NCBI GenBank assembly: GCA_030377965.1
Contig: JAUCGE010000008.1
Span: 1 to 64,000, forward strand
Direction: 5' to 3'
Source: Desulfobacterales bacterium HSG16
GTDB taxonomy: Bacteria > Desulfobacterota > Desulfobacteria > Desulfobacterales > HSG16
Length of the DNA: 64,000 bases
Every line of letters starts with the position of its first letter. Positions within the stretch are counted from its first letter, which is position 1. This document shows, piece by piece, positions 55,061-63,784 of the stretch. The notes beneath the pieces were generated by a model. That model made no database searches. It saw nothing but the letters and a program-made list of their open reading frames with translations, and was not told where the DNA came from. Both the position numbers and the translations under genes were made by a program.

Positions 55061-58000
55061 ATGGATAAAATAAAGGAACTGTTCGATCCGAAAAAAGATA
55101 TTTACCGGGCCATTGAGAAAGTTATCACATATGACGCATCCCAGGAACACAGACTCACAGCAGAAATTTCCGAGTATGTGGTCACTGAAAGTATTGAGGA
55201 ACAATTTGAAAAACTGCTTTCCAGAATGCAGATTGCAATGGAAGAGGGCAGTGAAAACGAAGTCGGTGTCTGGGTATCAGGATTCTATGGTTCGGGTAAA
55301 AGCTCGTTTACCAAATATCTGGGACTCGCTCTTGCTGAACGTAGTACAATCGGCGGAATTCCATTCAGGCAGCACCTTGAGGATCGACTGCATAAACCTC
55401 AGACCAAAGCTCTTCTGTCAACTGTGGCAAAACGATTTCCCGCAGCTATAGTATTTCTGGACCTGGCCAGCGAGATGCTTGCCGGAGCGACAATGGAAGA
55501 TATATCCACAGTCCTTTTCTATAAAGTGCTTCAATTTGCAGGTTTTTCAAGAAATCTAAAAGTCGCTTCTTTTGAACGTAAAGCTCAAAAAGATGGACGA
55601 TACGAAGAATTCAAGGAAATAATTCAAAATGATATCGGTGTTCAATGGTCTGAAGTTCAAAACGATCCCCTTGTAGTTGACAGTATGATTCCTGAAATCG
55701 CCCATCGAATGTATCCAGAGCTGTTTAAAACACCAACCTCTTTTTCAACTGAAACTACGGATTTCATCCAGTTCGAGAATGAACGTGTCATGGAAATGCT
55801 TGATATCATCCGGGATGCAGGCGGAAAGCAGCATATCGTCTTTATAATTGATGAAGTAGGCCAATATATCGGTACAAGGCAGAATCTCATTCTCAATCTT
55901 GACGGGCTGGCCAAAAATCTCAAACAGATTGGAAAAGGCAGAGTATGGATCATCAGCACTGCACAACAAACCCTTACCGAAGATGATCCACGAACAGCTC
56001 TGAACTCACCGGAGCTTTATAAATTAAAAGATCGATTTCCAATACAGATAGACCTCGAATCGAATGATATCAAAGAAATCTGTTATCGACGACTGCTCGG
56101 AAAATCACCAGATGGCGAATTATTTTTAAGTGATATATTTGAAAAAAACGGTCAAAAGCTGAGGCATAATACAAAACTTCAGGATGCAAAATACTATGAT
56201 TTTGATTTCAATAAAGAAACTTTTATCAATTTATATCCTTTTCTTCCAGCGCATTTTGATATTCTGCTTTATCTGCTCGGCGCACTGGCAAAATCGACAG
56301 GCGGTATCGGCCTTCGTTCCGCAATCAAAGTTATCCAGGATATTCTGATCGAAGGCACAAATAAAAAGACTCCCATTGCCGAACATCCTGTAGGATGGCT
56401 GGCAACGACCGTTACACTCTATGACACTCTGGCAAAAGATATCCAGAGAGCATTTCCTTCAATCCATCGTTCCATCGACAAAGCCCTCATTCGTTTTCCG
56501 GATTCAAAAATTCATCAGGGAGTGGCAAAGACAGTGGCGCTGCTGCAGATAATGGGCAACCTTCCGGTAACAATTCAAAACGTATCCAGCCTGATGCAGC
56601 CCGAAATCACTGCTCCATCGCTTCAAGACGATGTGAAAAAGGCCGTAAATGAAATGATTGGTGACCGACTCGTTCCCTTTGGCGAGCAGGATGGCAATCT
56701 TTGTTTTTTCAGCGAAAAGCTCAATGATATCGAACAGGAACGCGCTCAGTTTCCGATCAGAGCCATAGAGACACAGCGGATTTTCAATGAATCATTGAAA
56801 GATGCTTTCCCCCCCCTGCCTTCCATCCGTTTCGACGGAAGCCTTTCCGTAACATCAGGAATAAAATCACGGATAGGTACGTCTGCATCCGGCCTTTCAG
56901 GTGATAGGGAAACGATTCAAACCATAGTCGAGCTGGTAAAACCTGTAGATTATGAAACCGCCCGTACACGCACTATAGATGAATCCCGACAGCAAGGTTC
57001 CCAATACATGATTTTTCTGCTTGGTCGGAGTGTGCCGGAAATAGAAAAAAAGATTATTGAAATTTTTCGATGTCGTGAAATATGCAAACGATACCGCAAC
57101 GAACCGGATCAGGAAATAAAGGAATATTGCACAGCACAGATAGACAGAGCAGCGAAGATATCCCTTGAACTGAAAAATTTTTTCAAGCAATGCCTGTCCA
57201 AAGGAATATTTGTGTTTCGAGGACAAACTACGGCTGTTGACAACCTCGGTGACGATATCCTGGAAGCCTGCAAAAAAAATCTGTCAGATGTCGCTTCCCA
57301 GGTGTTCGACCGTTATTCTGAAGCACCTGTGAGAGCCGGAACATCCCTGGCTGAAAAATTCCTCCGAACCAATAACCTGACCGCAATGACATCCAAAGTT
57401 GATCCACTGGGAATTGTGCAGCTCGGAGAGGGGACACCGTCGATACAGTCGGATCATAAGTCCTTGTCAAGTATTCGCGGCTATATTGAACGAAACGGTA
57501 CTGCTGACGGAAAAAGACTGATCGAACACTTTGCCAGCGCACCGTTTGGATGGTCCAAAGATACTCTTCGCTATCTGGTGGCGGCATTGCTGCTGGCAGG
57601 AGAAATCAAACTGAAAGTGTCCGGTCGTGAAGTGACCGTAAACGGACAGCAGGCCATTGATGCCCTCAAAACCAACAATGCTTTCAAAGATGTGGGTGTT
57701 TCGCTGCGGGAAGGTCGTCCTTCAATTGAAGTCCTTGCCCGTGCTGCCGAACGTCTGACTGAACTGGTCGGAGATATGGTCATGCCCCTTGAAGATGACA
57801 TCAGCAAGACTGCGGCCAAGAATTTCCCCCGATTCCAGGCGCGTTATGCACCTCTGGGCGAAAAACTCGATACTTTGGAAATACCAGGAAAAGATCGAAT
57901 CGATTCATTGCAAAAAAATATTGCCGATCTCCTGTTTACAGATGCATCCGATGCTCCGGAACTGCTTGGAAGTGAAGAATCGATTCTTTATGAAAACCTG

Positions 58001-58738
58001 AGATGGGCAGGGGAAGTGGATGTTGCATTCAAGCAGGGACTCGAAAACACGATTAAATCATTACAGAGCCATAAAAAGGACATCGAGTCCTTGCCATCTT
58101 CCGGGATTCCGGGAGATCTTAAAAATGAACTGGCAGATGAATTCAAAAATCTTTCAGAACGACTCGCTAAAGAGGATTTTTACAAACACGCAAGCGATCT
58201 GAACACAGTCCTTACAAAAATACAGAAACATGCCAATGAAGCGGCATCTAAAATGAAGGAGGCACAAAAGACAAGCATTGAGGATGCAAAAAAAGAGCTT
58301 TACCGTCTTCCGGAATGGGCGGAATTGAACAGGAGAGAGCAGGTCGGTGTCCTTGATCAATTGGAAGGACTCAGGCTTGAAGCACAAGAAAAGCTGCAAG
58401 GACTCAAGAATCTCATGGAAGGACTCAGGCTTGAAGCACAAGAAAATCTGCAAGGACTCAAGAATCTCATCTCCCAGGAATTCAATATTCATTCAAAAGT
58501 TAAAGATCAGCGAAGTCGTATAATAGACACGGGAGAAAAGCGAAAGCGTAAAAAAGAAGATGAACGGCAAAAAAAGGCCAGTCAAGAAGGTTCTTATTTG
58601 AAAACCTTATCCATACCGGAAAGGATAGACTCTCTTCAATCTCTAAATGATCTGTTGGAAATACTCAAACAGGTTCGAGTCGATGCCTTGAAACATGAGA
58701 AAATGGAAATATTCTTCAAGTTGGATACCAGATCGTAA
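55061..58738 (+). CDS. BrxC-like giant P-loop ATPase
   Basis: 1225 residues. The start (MDKIKELFDPKKDIYRAIEKVI) and Walker A block VWVSGFYGSGKSSFTKYLG (residues 71-89) match the BREX protein BrxC, and Walker B is HIVFIIDEVGQYI (about 258-269). Large helical regions follow, ending in a coiled coil with a tandem 18-residue repeat and a very basic segment (KRKRKKEDERQKK). In BREX, BrxC acts with BrxA/B, PglX, PglZ and a Lon or BrxL protein; none of these is present here. It is followed by an ATPase and a nuclease-like gene in one operon. Confidence 0.88.
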   Translation: MDKIKELFDPKKDIYRAIEKVITYDASQEHRLTAEISEYVVTESIEEQFEKLLSRMQIAMEEGSENEVGVWVSGFYGSGKSSFTKYLGLALAERSTIGGIPFRQHLEDRLHKPQTKALLSTVAKRFPAAIVFLDLASEMLAGATMEDISTVLFYKVLQFAGFSRNLKVASFERKAQKDGRYEEFKEIIQNDIGVQWSEVQNDPLVVDSMIPEIAHRMYPELFKTPTSFSTETTDFIQFENERVMEMLDIIRDAGGKQHIVFIIDEVGQYIGTRQNLILNLDGLAKNLKQIGKGRVWIISTAQQTLTEDDPRTALNSPELYKLKDRFPIQIDLESNDIKEICYRRLLGKSPDGELFLSDIFEKNGQKLRHNTKLQDAKYYDFDFNKETFINLYPFLPAHFDILLYLLGALAKSTGGIGLRSAIKVIQDILIEGTNKKTPIAEHPVGWLATTVTLYDTLAKDIQRAFPSIHRSIDKALIRFPDSKIHQGVAKTVALLQIMGNLPVTIQNVSSLMQPEITAPSLQDDVKKAVNEMIGDRLVPFGEQDGNLCFFSEKLNDIEQERAQFPIRAIETQRIFNESLKDAFPPLPSIRFDGSLSVTSGIKSRIGTSASGLSGDRETIQTIVELVKPVDYETARTRTIDESRQQGSQYMIFLLGRSVPEIEKKIIEIFRCREICKRYRNEPDQEIKEYCTAQIDRAAKISLELKNFFKQCLSKGIFVFRGQTTAVDNLGDDILEACKKNLSDVASQVFDRYSEAPVRAGTSLAEKFLRTNNLTAMTSKVDPLGIVQLGEGTPSIQSDHKSLSSIRGYIERNGTADGKRLIEHFASAPFGWSKDTLRYLVAALLLAGEIKLKVSGREVTVNGQQAIDALKTNNAFKDVGVSLREGRPSIEVLARAAERLTELVGDMVMPLEDDISKTAAKNFPRFQARYAPLGEKLDTLEIPGKDRIDSLQKNIADLLFTDASDAPELLGSEESILYENLRWAGEVDVAFKQGLENTIKSLQSHKKDIESLPSSGIPGDLKNELADEFKNLSERLAKEDFYKHASDLNTVLTKIQKHANEAASKMKEAQKTSIEDAKKELYRLPEWAELNRREQVGVLDQLEGLRLEAQEKLQGLKNLMEGLRLEAQENLQGLKNLISQEFNIHSKVKDQRSRIIDTGEKRKRKKEDERQKKASQEGSYLKTLSIPERIDSLQSLNDLLEILKQVRVDALKHEKMEIFFKLDTRS
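58364..58471 (+). repeat. 54-bp tandem repeat in the coiled coil of the BrxC-like gene
   Basis: Bases 58364-58417 and 58418-58471 differ at only a few positions and encode EGLRLEAQEKLQGLKNLM twice. High identity suggests recent duplication. The unit is 18 residues, so copy number shifts the register of a helix but not the frame. Confidence 0.9.
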
Positions 58739-58757
58739 TCAAGGAGAGAACAGCATA

Positions 58758-59798
58758 ATGATCGATTCTGTTTCATTGACAAATTTTACGGCTTTTAAAT
58801 CCCTTGATCTGAAGTGTTCAAAGGGTATCAATATTTTTATTGGAGCCAACAGCACCGGAAAATCTCACCTGCTTAAACTGATGTATGCTCTTTGTTCAGC
58901 AAACAAGCAGGTCAATGCCCAAATTGACGAAAATCCGGCTCGTATTTTAGCCGATAAACTAAAAGGCGTATTCAAGCCAGAAGGTAAAATCGGCCGTTTA
59001 TGTCACAATAATGCCCAAAAATCAATCGTGCAGGCTGACTTTACCGGAGCCAGGGCTATTGAATTCGCATTCTCAATTGACCTGGATGAAATCCTTGTAA
59101 TCAATGACCTGGATTATCTTGCATACGACCAGATTCCTGTTTTTATCACCCCAAAAGAAATGTTGAGCAGCTTTCCAGGCTTTTCCAGTCTTTACCTGCA
59201 AAGGGAAATAACTATCGATGAGACTTATTTCGATCTCTGTCAGGCCCTGGAAATGCCAAAACTCAGAGACAAACCAGATAAGGTTACAGATCATCTGATC
59301 GATTGTATTAAAGCCGCATGTGGGGGTGAATTTTTACTGATAAAACAACAGCGATTTTATTACAAACCCAACAAAGGAATCATGCTGGAAGCAGAGCTTT
59401 CAGCGGAAGGTTTTCGCAAATTGGGGATGTTGCAGCGATTGTTGCAAAATGGCCGCATAAGTCCGGGGAAATCCGGGCCGCTTTTCTGGGATGAGCCGGA
59501 AGCGAATCTGAATCCGAAACTGGTGAAAACAATCGTCACAATCCTTATAGAACTGTCAAGAAGCGGACACCAGATTTTTCTGGCAACCCACGACTATGTC
59601 CTGCTCAAATGGTTCGACCTTTTAATGCAGCCCGATGACAACATAACTTTTCACGCTCTGTATCAAAATGACGAGGGCAGAATAGAACTCAACAGTACAG
59701 ATGATTATCTGAAAATTTGTCCGAATGCCATTGACGACGCTTATGCCGAACTTGTCGATCAGGAAATTGCACACTCAATGGGAGATCTTGGCAAATGA
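58758..59798 (+). CDS. AAA (OLD/SMC-like) ATPase of the BrxC-like operon
   Basis: 346 residues from ATG 58758 with AAGGAGAG upstream. Walker A is GANSTGKS (29-36), Walker B PLFWDEPEANLNPK (241-254), and the switch ATHDY (276-280). The whole chain is the compact SMC/ABC-like head of the AAA_15/AAA_21 group, with no fused nuclease. Such proteins act as phage sensors in several defence systems. The stop overlaps the next start (ATGA), so the two products are made in equal amounts. Confidence 0.88.
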   Translation: MIDSVSLTNFTAFKSLDLKCSKGINIFIGANSTGKSHLLKLMYALCSANKQVNAQIDENPARILADKLKGVFKPEGKIGRLCHNNAQKSIVQADFTGARAIEFAFSIDLDEILVINDLDYLAYDQIPVFITPKEMLSSFPGFSSLYLQREITIDETYFDLCQALEMPKLRDKPDKVTDHLIDCIKAACGGEFLLIKQQRFYYKPNKGIMLEAELSAEGFRKLGMLQRLLQNGRISPGKSGPLFWDEPEANLNPKLVKTIVTILIELSRSGHQIFLATHDYVLLKWFDLLMQPDDNITFHALYQNDEGRIELNSTDDYLKICPNAIDDAYAELVDQEIAHSMGDLGK

Positions 59799-60304
59799 AA
59801 ATTGAAGTTGACGGATTCGAGTTTGATTTCCAGGATGCCATAAACGCTTTTATTTTCGACGAAAAAGACAAGTCATCACCCACATATCATGGATTATCAC
59901 ATGCCATGAAAGCAGTTGATTTGATTGTTGAACTTGAAAATGATTATCTGTTTATTGAGGTGAAAGACTTTCACGAACCAGGTAAATATCAGGAAGGAAA
60001 TCGTTTCAATCATTTAAGAGATGTCTTGAAGTATAAATACCGTGATTCCTTTCTGTATCGCTGGGCAGAACAAAAGACGGACAAACCCATTCGATACCTC
60101 TGCCTTCTGACACTTGACAATGCACTTGTTTCAAGGATGAACAAAGAAATTCGCTTGCAGATTCCTTCAGGTACGTCTGTTGAAAGATGGCAGCGGGCTA
60201 TTGCGAAAAGCAGTGCGGTATTGAATGTGGAAAGATGGAACCGGAATTTTCCGAAATGGCCGGTCAATCTGGTGATGGCAGGACGGAATTTTGTTTCTGC
60301 CTGA
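59795..60304 (+). CDS. Small PD-(D/E)XK-like protein of the BrxC-like operon
   Basis: 169 residues, no recognised family. The nuclease-like core is AVDLIVELENDYLFIEVKDF, with Asp42 and Glu55-x-Lys57 on neighbouring strands, then a helix (FNHLRDVLKYKYRDSFLYRW) and a strand (IRYLCLLTLDNAL). This is the D...ExK layout of restriction-like nucleases. Together with the ATPase it resembles the pair at 25068-27039, though the sequences differ. Confidence 0.72.
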   Translation: MKIEVDGFEFDFQDAINAFIFDEKDKSSPTYHGLSHAMKAVDLIVELENDYLFIEVKDFHEPGKYQEGNRFNHLRDVLKYKYRDSFLYRWAEQKTDKPIRYLCLLTLDNALVSRMNKEIRLQIPSGTSVERWQRAIAKSSAVLNVERWNRNFPKWPVNLVMAGRNFVSA

Positions 60305-60370
60305 ATATGGCGGAGAGGGAACCTTGCTCTGTCAACTGGTAAGTACCTGATCATATATTATGTAACAATC

Positions 60371-60459
60371 CGTAGGGGCAATCCCTTGTGGTTGCCCTTT
60401 GCTGAAAATACAAAATGTTCCGTTTTCAAGCAGGGCAACCACAAGGGATTGCCCCTACG
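60371..60459. repeat. Long palindromic repeat: 28-bp perfect inverted arms
   Basis: Bases 60371-60398 and 60432-60459 are exact reverse complements (outer CGTAGGGGCAATCCC), with a 33-base loop that itself partly pairs (GAAAA with TTTTC). Palindromes ending in GTAGGGGC are widespread in environmental bacterial genomes as REP- or MITE-like elements. Here it may also stop transcription of the defence operon. Confidence 0.9.
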
Positions 60460-60553
60460 AAAATATTAAAAAATTATTGGTCGGGTACTTAGTTGCTTTC
60501 CAGGCAAAAACAGGATATGAAAAATTGAACCAACAAAAAAAGGTAATCGAACC

Positions 60554-63370
60554 ATGAAAAGAAAAATAATTCTTCGCATCGGCTTTCACCTGATATTCTG
60601 GGGGTGGAATTTTCTGTTCCTTCTCATCGCATACATAGGCATATTACCAGCTATAGGCGGTTCGTTGATTGAATTGACCGTAGCCGGAATTGTCCCGCTC
60701 GAATTTCTGTTTACCCTGACAGTCATTGTAGCAACACCGGCATTGTGTACGGGAGTTGGAATACGGAAACGCAAAGATCCGGTTTATCTGATGCGCCTTT
60801 TTTTCGGGTTTCAGCTTCCGATTTTTTTCCTGTTTTTGATACGATTGTTTGTCATACGGGAGCGGACAGGCGGTTCAACTCTTATACTCGTAACTCTTTT
60901 TATCAGCATTATAGCGTATAGCATAGAACTTATGCCCCAATCCTGGCGCGAAAAAAAGTGGATACCTCAATGGTTCAAATGGTTAAATTTTTTTTCCTGC
61001 ACCATTATGGTCATATCAAGTCTTTATTTCGGGAGTATTCTTTTGTTTTATGCCATTCCTGGAGCAGCAAGCTTTATCCTGGAATTTGTAAAATTCGAAT
61101 GGTTGTCCTTTTTATCTAAGATTATTTTTTCCCCAGGCTTCTGGCTGCTGCCTTTCATAGTCGTCTTTTTCGTTTTTACTTTTGTGCTTTTCATCGTCTG
61201 GACTGTGGTACTCGTTTTTCTTTATTTATCTTCAGCTTATCGGATAATCAGTTCTTTTTTCGAGCAATACGGCAAACAACATGTATTGATGTCTTCAGCA
61301 TCTATTTTCATTGTCTGGACAGGATTTTTTATTTTGAACTGCCAGCAGCCCCAGGCAAAAGTATTCAAGATGCTTGAAACCATGCCCGAAAGCAAGGAGC
61401 AATGTGCAAAGATCTTGAAACAATCTGATTCTGTCCGTAAAGGTCTGCTCAATGCATACCTGCATTATTACCGGTATGTCAGCCCAGTGGAAAAAAACAA
61501 CCATATCGAAGAAATGTATATTGACGTATTTTCCATGAATAGAAAAAATGCCGTATTTGTCCAGGATTTATATAACCTGTTGATGGCACCTTTTTTATAC
61601 GATGGCTCTAAAGATGATGATAAAAAAGCTGCAAAACTGTATGCCGACGTTTTCGACGTTCCCATTCAAAAAGCTGAAAGAAAGGCTATCCTCAGCGCAT
61701 TAAGCTCCACATACAACGAAGGGGAAGTGCAGGCCGGGCTGCTCGATATAGATAAGGAAATAGTATGGCTTGCAAAACAGGAAATCAAAATAGTTCCGAA
61801 ACAGGACATGGCTCAGGTCGAATTATTCGAAGTTTATGAAAATACGACATTCGACAGACAGGAAATATTTTATTCGTTTTCATTGCCTGAAAGCGCGGTT
61901 GTGACAGGATTGTGGCTCGGCAACAGTCCAGACAAAGCAAAGAGTTTCAAGTTTAAGGTTTCAACCCGAGGCGCGGCTCAAGCTGTGTATAAGCAGGAAG
62001 TCAGAAGGCAGGTTGATCCAGCTCTTCTCGAACAGGTGGGGCCGCGTCATTATCGTTTGAGGGCATTTCCAGTGCCTCCAAAACTTTATTCCACTTATGA
62101 TGAGCCCCAAAAAAAGCAGCCTCGTCTCTATCTCTGGATGACATTCAATGTAATGCAGCAGAACAAGGGCTGGCCCATGCCCCGGTTTGCAGAAAAACGA
62201 AATGTTTTTCGAAATGAAACAACTGAATTCGTTCAAAACGGCAAAAGTGTAAAACATTCGGGCAGATCGTGGCTTCCGAAATATCTGCCTGCTGACCGGG
62301 CATTCAAGCCAATGCCCCATGAGGCTTTTCTCACTCAGGGGTACAAGGTTATGGCAAAACCGATTTACGAAGATGGATACAGTCTGCCGAAATCAAAACG
62401 TTTTGCGGTAGTTGTCGATACTTCTTACAGCATGGCCTTACAATCCAGCAAACTGATGAGGGCATTTAAGTGGCTGAAAGATTTTTTATCTGCAAATAAC
62501 GAAATAGATGTCTATATCTGTTCGGTGTCAGGCATTGATATGTATCCCATGAATGATCTCAGAGGTTTTCATTCCACAAAATCCGTGTTTTTCGGCAACC
62601 TGAATTTCGGAGATATGATACGCGGATTCGAAGAAGTTCGGGGAAAAAAGAATTATGATGCAATGTTTCTCTTAACTGATGAGGGAAGCTATGAATTGTC
62701 CAAAGATGAAGATGACCGGCCTTCAATGAAGATTGATGATGGAAATACCCAGGTCTGGATGGTTCATCTTGGAGGACTTCCAAAGGCATATGATGATAAA
62801 ACTCTTGAATTGATTCAAAATAGCGGAGGCGGTGTATCCGAAAATGTGGAGTCAGCAATCAAGAGAATGGCCACCATAGATGCTGCCGGGCCGTCAGTGG
62901 TCAATGTGGTGGATGGATATTTATGGGAAAAATATCAGGAAAATAACGAAGAAAATTTGAATGACGAAAGACTGCCTGCGGATCGAAAAACCGGACAGGA
63001 AAACGGGAACATTTTTGACAGGATTGCTGCCCGGCAGATGATAGTGGCAATGAGCAGGCTTATGGATATGGATGATCTGGCAAATCTTGATACGGTACAT
63101 AAAACCGCAAAGAAATATGAGATAGTTTCTCCCTATTCGTCCATGATTGTGCTTGTCAATGAGCAGCAGGAAAAAGCCCTGGAAGATGCTGAGAAAAAAG
63201 ACGACAGGTTTGCACGGGAAGTCGAAGACGGGACAGAAACCCTTGAAAAGCCATCGAACCCGATGGAAACGGTATCGGGAGTCCCCGAACCTTCCACCAT
63301 TTTTCTTATGGCGGCGGGGGTTTTTGCATTGTTCATATTTCGACGGTTTCAAAACCAGAAATTTGCTTGA
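60554..63370 (+). CDS. PEP-CTERM integral membrane protein with VIT and vWA-like domains
   Basis: 938 residues. About seven to eight membrane helices fill residues 1-265. A VIT-type domain lies near 410-520 (VELFEVYENTTFDRQEIFYSFSLPESAVVTGLWLG). A von Willebrand A-like domain starts with FAVVVDTSYSMALQSSKL, whose DTSYS is a MIDAS-type motif. The protein ends with VPEPSTIFLMAAGVFALFIFRRF: the PEP motif, a hydrophobic helix and an Arg cluster that exosortases recognise. The layout fits the PEP-CTERM family integral membrane proteins (TIGR02921). It implies that an exosortase system is encoded elsewhere in the genome and links to the exopolysaccharide genes that usually go with it. Confidence 0.92.
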   Translation: MKRKIILRIGFHLIFWGWNFLFLLIAYIGILPAIGGSLIELTVAGIVPLEFLFTLTVIVATPALCTGVGIRKRKDPVYLMRLFFGFQLPIFFLFLIRLFVIRERTGGSTLILVTLFISIIAYSIELMPQSWREKKWIPQWFKWLNFFSCTIMVISSLYFGSILLFYAIPGAASFILEFVKFEWLSFLSKIIFSPGFWLLPFIVVFFVFTFVLFIVWTVVLVFLYLSSAYRIISSFFEQYGKQHVLMSSASIFIVWTGFFILNCQQPQAKVFKMLETMPESKEQCAKILKQSDSVRKGLLNAYLHYYRYVSPVEKNNHIEEMYIDVFSMNRKNAVFVQDLYNLLMAPFLYDGSKDDDKKAAKLYADVFDVPIQKAERKAILSALSSTYNEGEVQAGLLDIDKEIVWLAKQEIKIVPKQDMAQVELFEVYENTTFDRQEIFYSFSLPESAVVTGLWLGNSPDKAKSFKFKVSTRGAAQAVYKQEVRRQVDPALLEQVGPRHYRLRAFPVPPKLYSTYDEPQKKQPRLYLWMTFNVMQQNKGWPMPRFAEKRNVFRNETTEFVQNGKSVKHSGRSWLPKYLPADRAFKPMPHEAFLTQGYKVMAKPIYEDGYSLPKSKRFAVVVDTSYSMALQSSKLMRAFKWLKDFLSANNEIDVYICSVSGIDMYPMNDLRGFHSTKSVFFGNLNFGDMIRGFEEVRGKKNYDAMFLLTDEGSYELSKDEDDRPSMKIDDGNTQVWMVHLGGLPKAYDDKTLELIQNSGGGVSENVESAIKRMATIDAAGPSVVNVVDGYLWEKYQENNEENLNDERLPADRKTGQENGNIFDRIAARQMIVAMSRLMDMDDLANLDTVHKTAKKYEIVSPYSSMIVLVNEQQEKALEDAEKKDDRFAREVEDGTETLEKPSNPMETVSGVPEPSTIFLMAAGVFALFIFRRFQNQKFA

Positions 63371-63784
63371 AGAAAAAAATTATTGGTATTTTGAGCAACT
63401 GCCGGGAGATGAATTTCCCGGCAGCCTGCCGCTGGCTGCCTCTGAAAAATGCAGGCTGGACATTTGCTTGATTCATGAGAAAATTTTACCCACTGTCCTA
63501 TGATCTTCTTTTCAAATCGTGTATTTATTTCCTGAAGAAACTGGAAAAACCGGCTGGATAAATACCTTCAGGTCACATATACAGGAATCTTAGACAAAAT
63601 GCAGATTGGTGGCATAACAATTGCATTATCTCCTGCAGGTTTTAAGATTATTTTTTTGAAAAGGTCAGAGGGTTTCATGATTTACCTTCGTAGTACTTCG
63701 AAATCCGACAGCAATATCAAAATATTTATAATAAAGCTTATGAAATCTTAAGCTTAATGGTTTTAAAAGAAAAGGAGCGCCATA
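63371..63784. other. Intergenic region with one strong hairpin
   Basis: CTGCCGGGA (63399-63407) pairs with TCCCGGCAG (63416-63424) with an 8-base loop 28 bases past the PEP-CTERM gene; no T-run follows, so it could end transcription only weakly or stabilise the mRNA end. The remaining sequence is AT-rich, with a small inverted repeat AAGCTTA/TAAGCTT near 63736, and must contain the promoter of the TolC-like gene. Confidence 0.6.

Noticed and set aside
55061-58738. A full BREX system
   Set aside because: Only the BrxC-like gene is present; no methylase, PglZ-type phosphatase, BrxA/B or BrxL/Lon gene is found on either side within the window.
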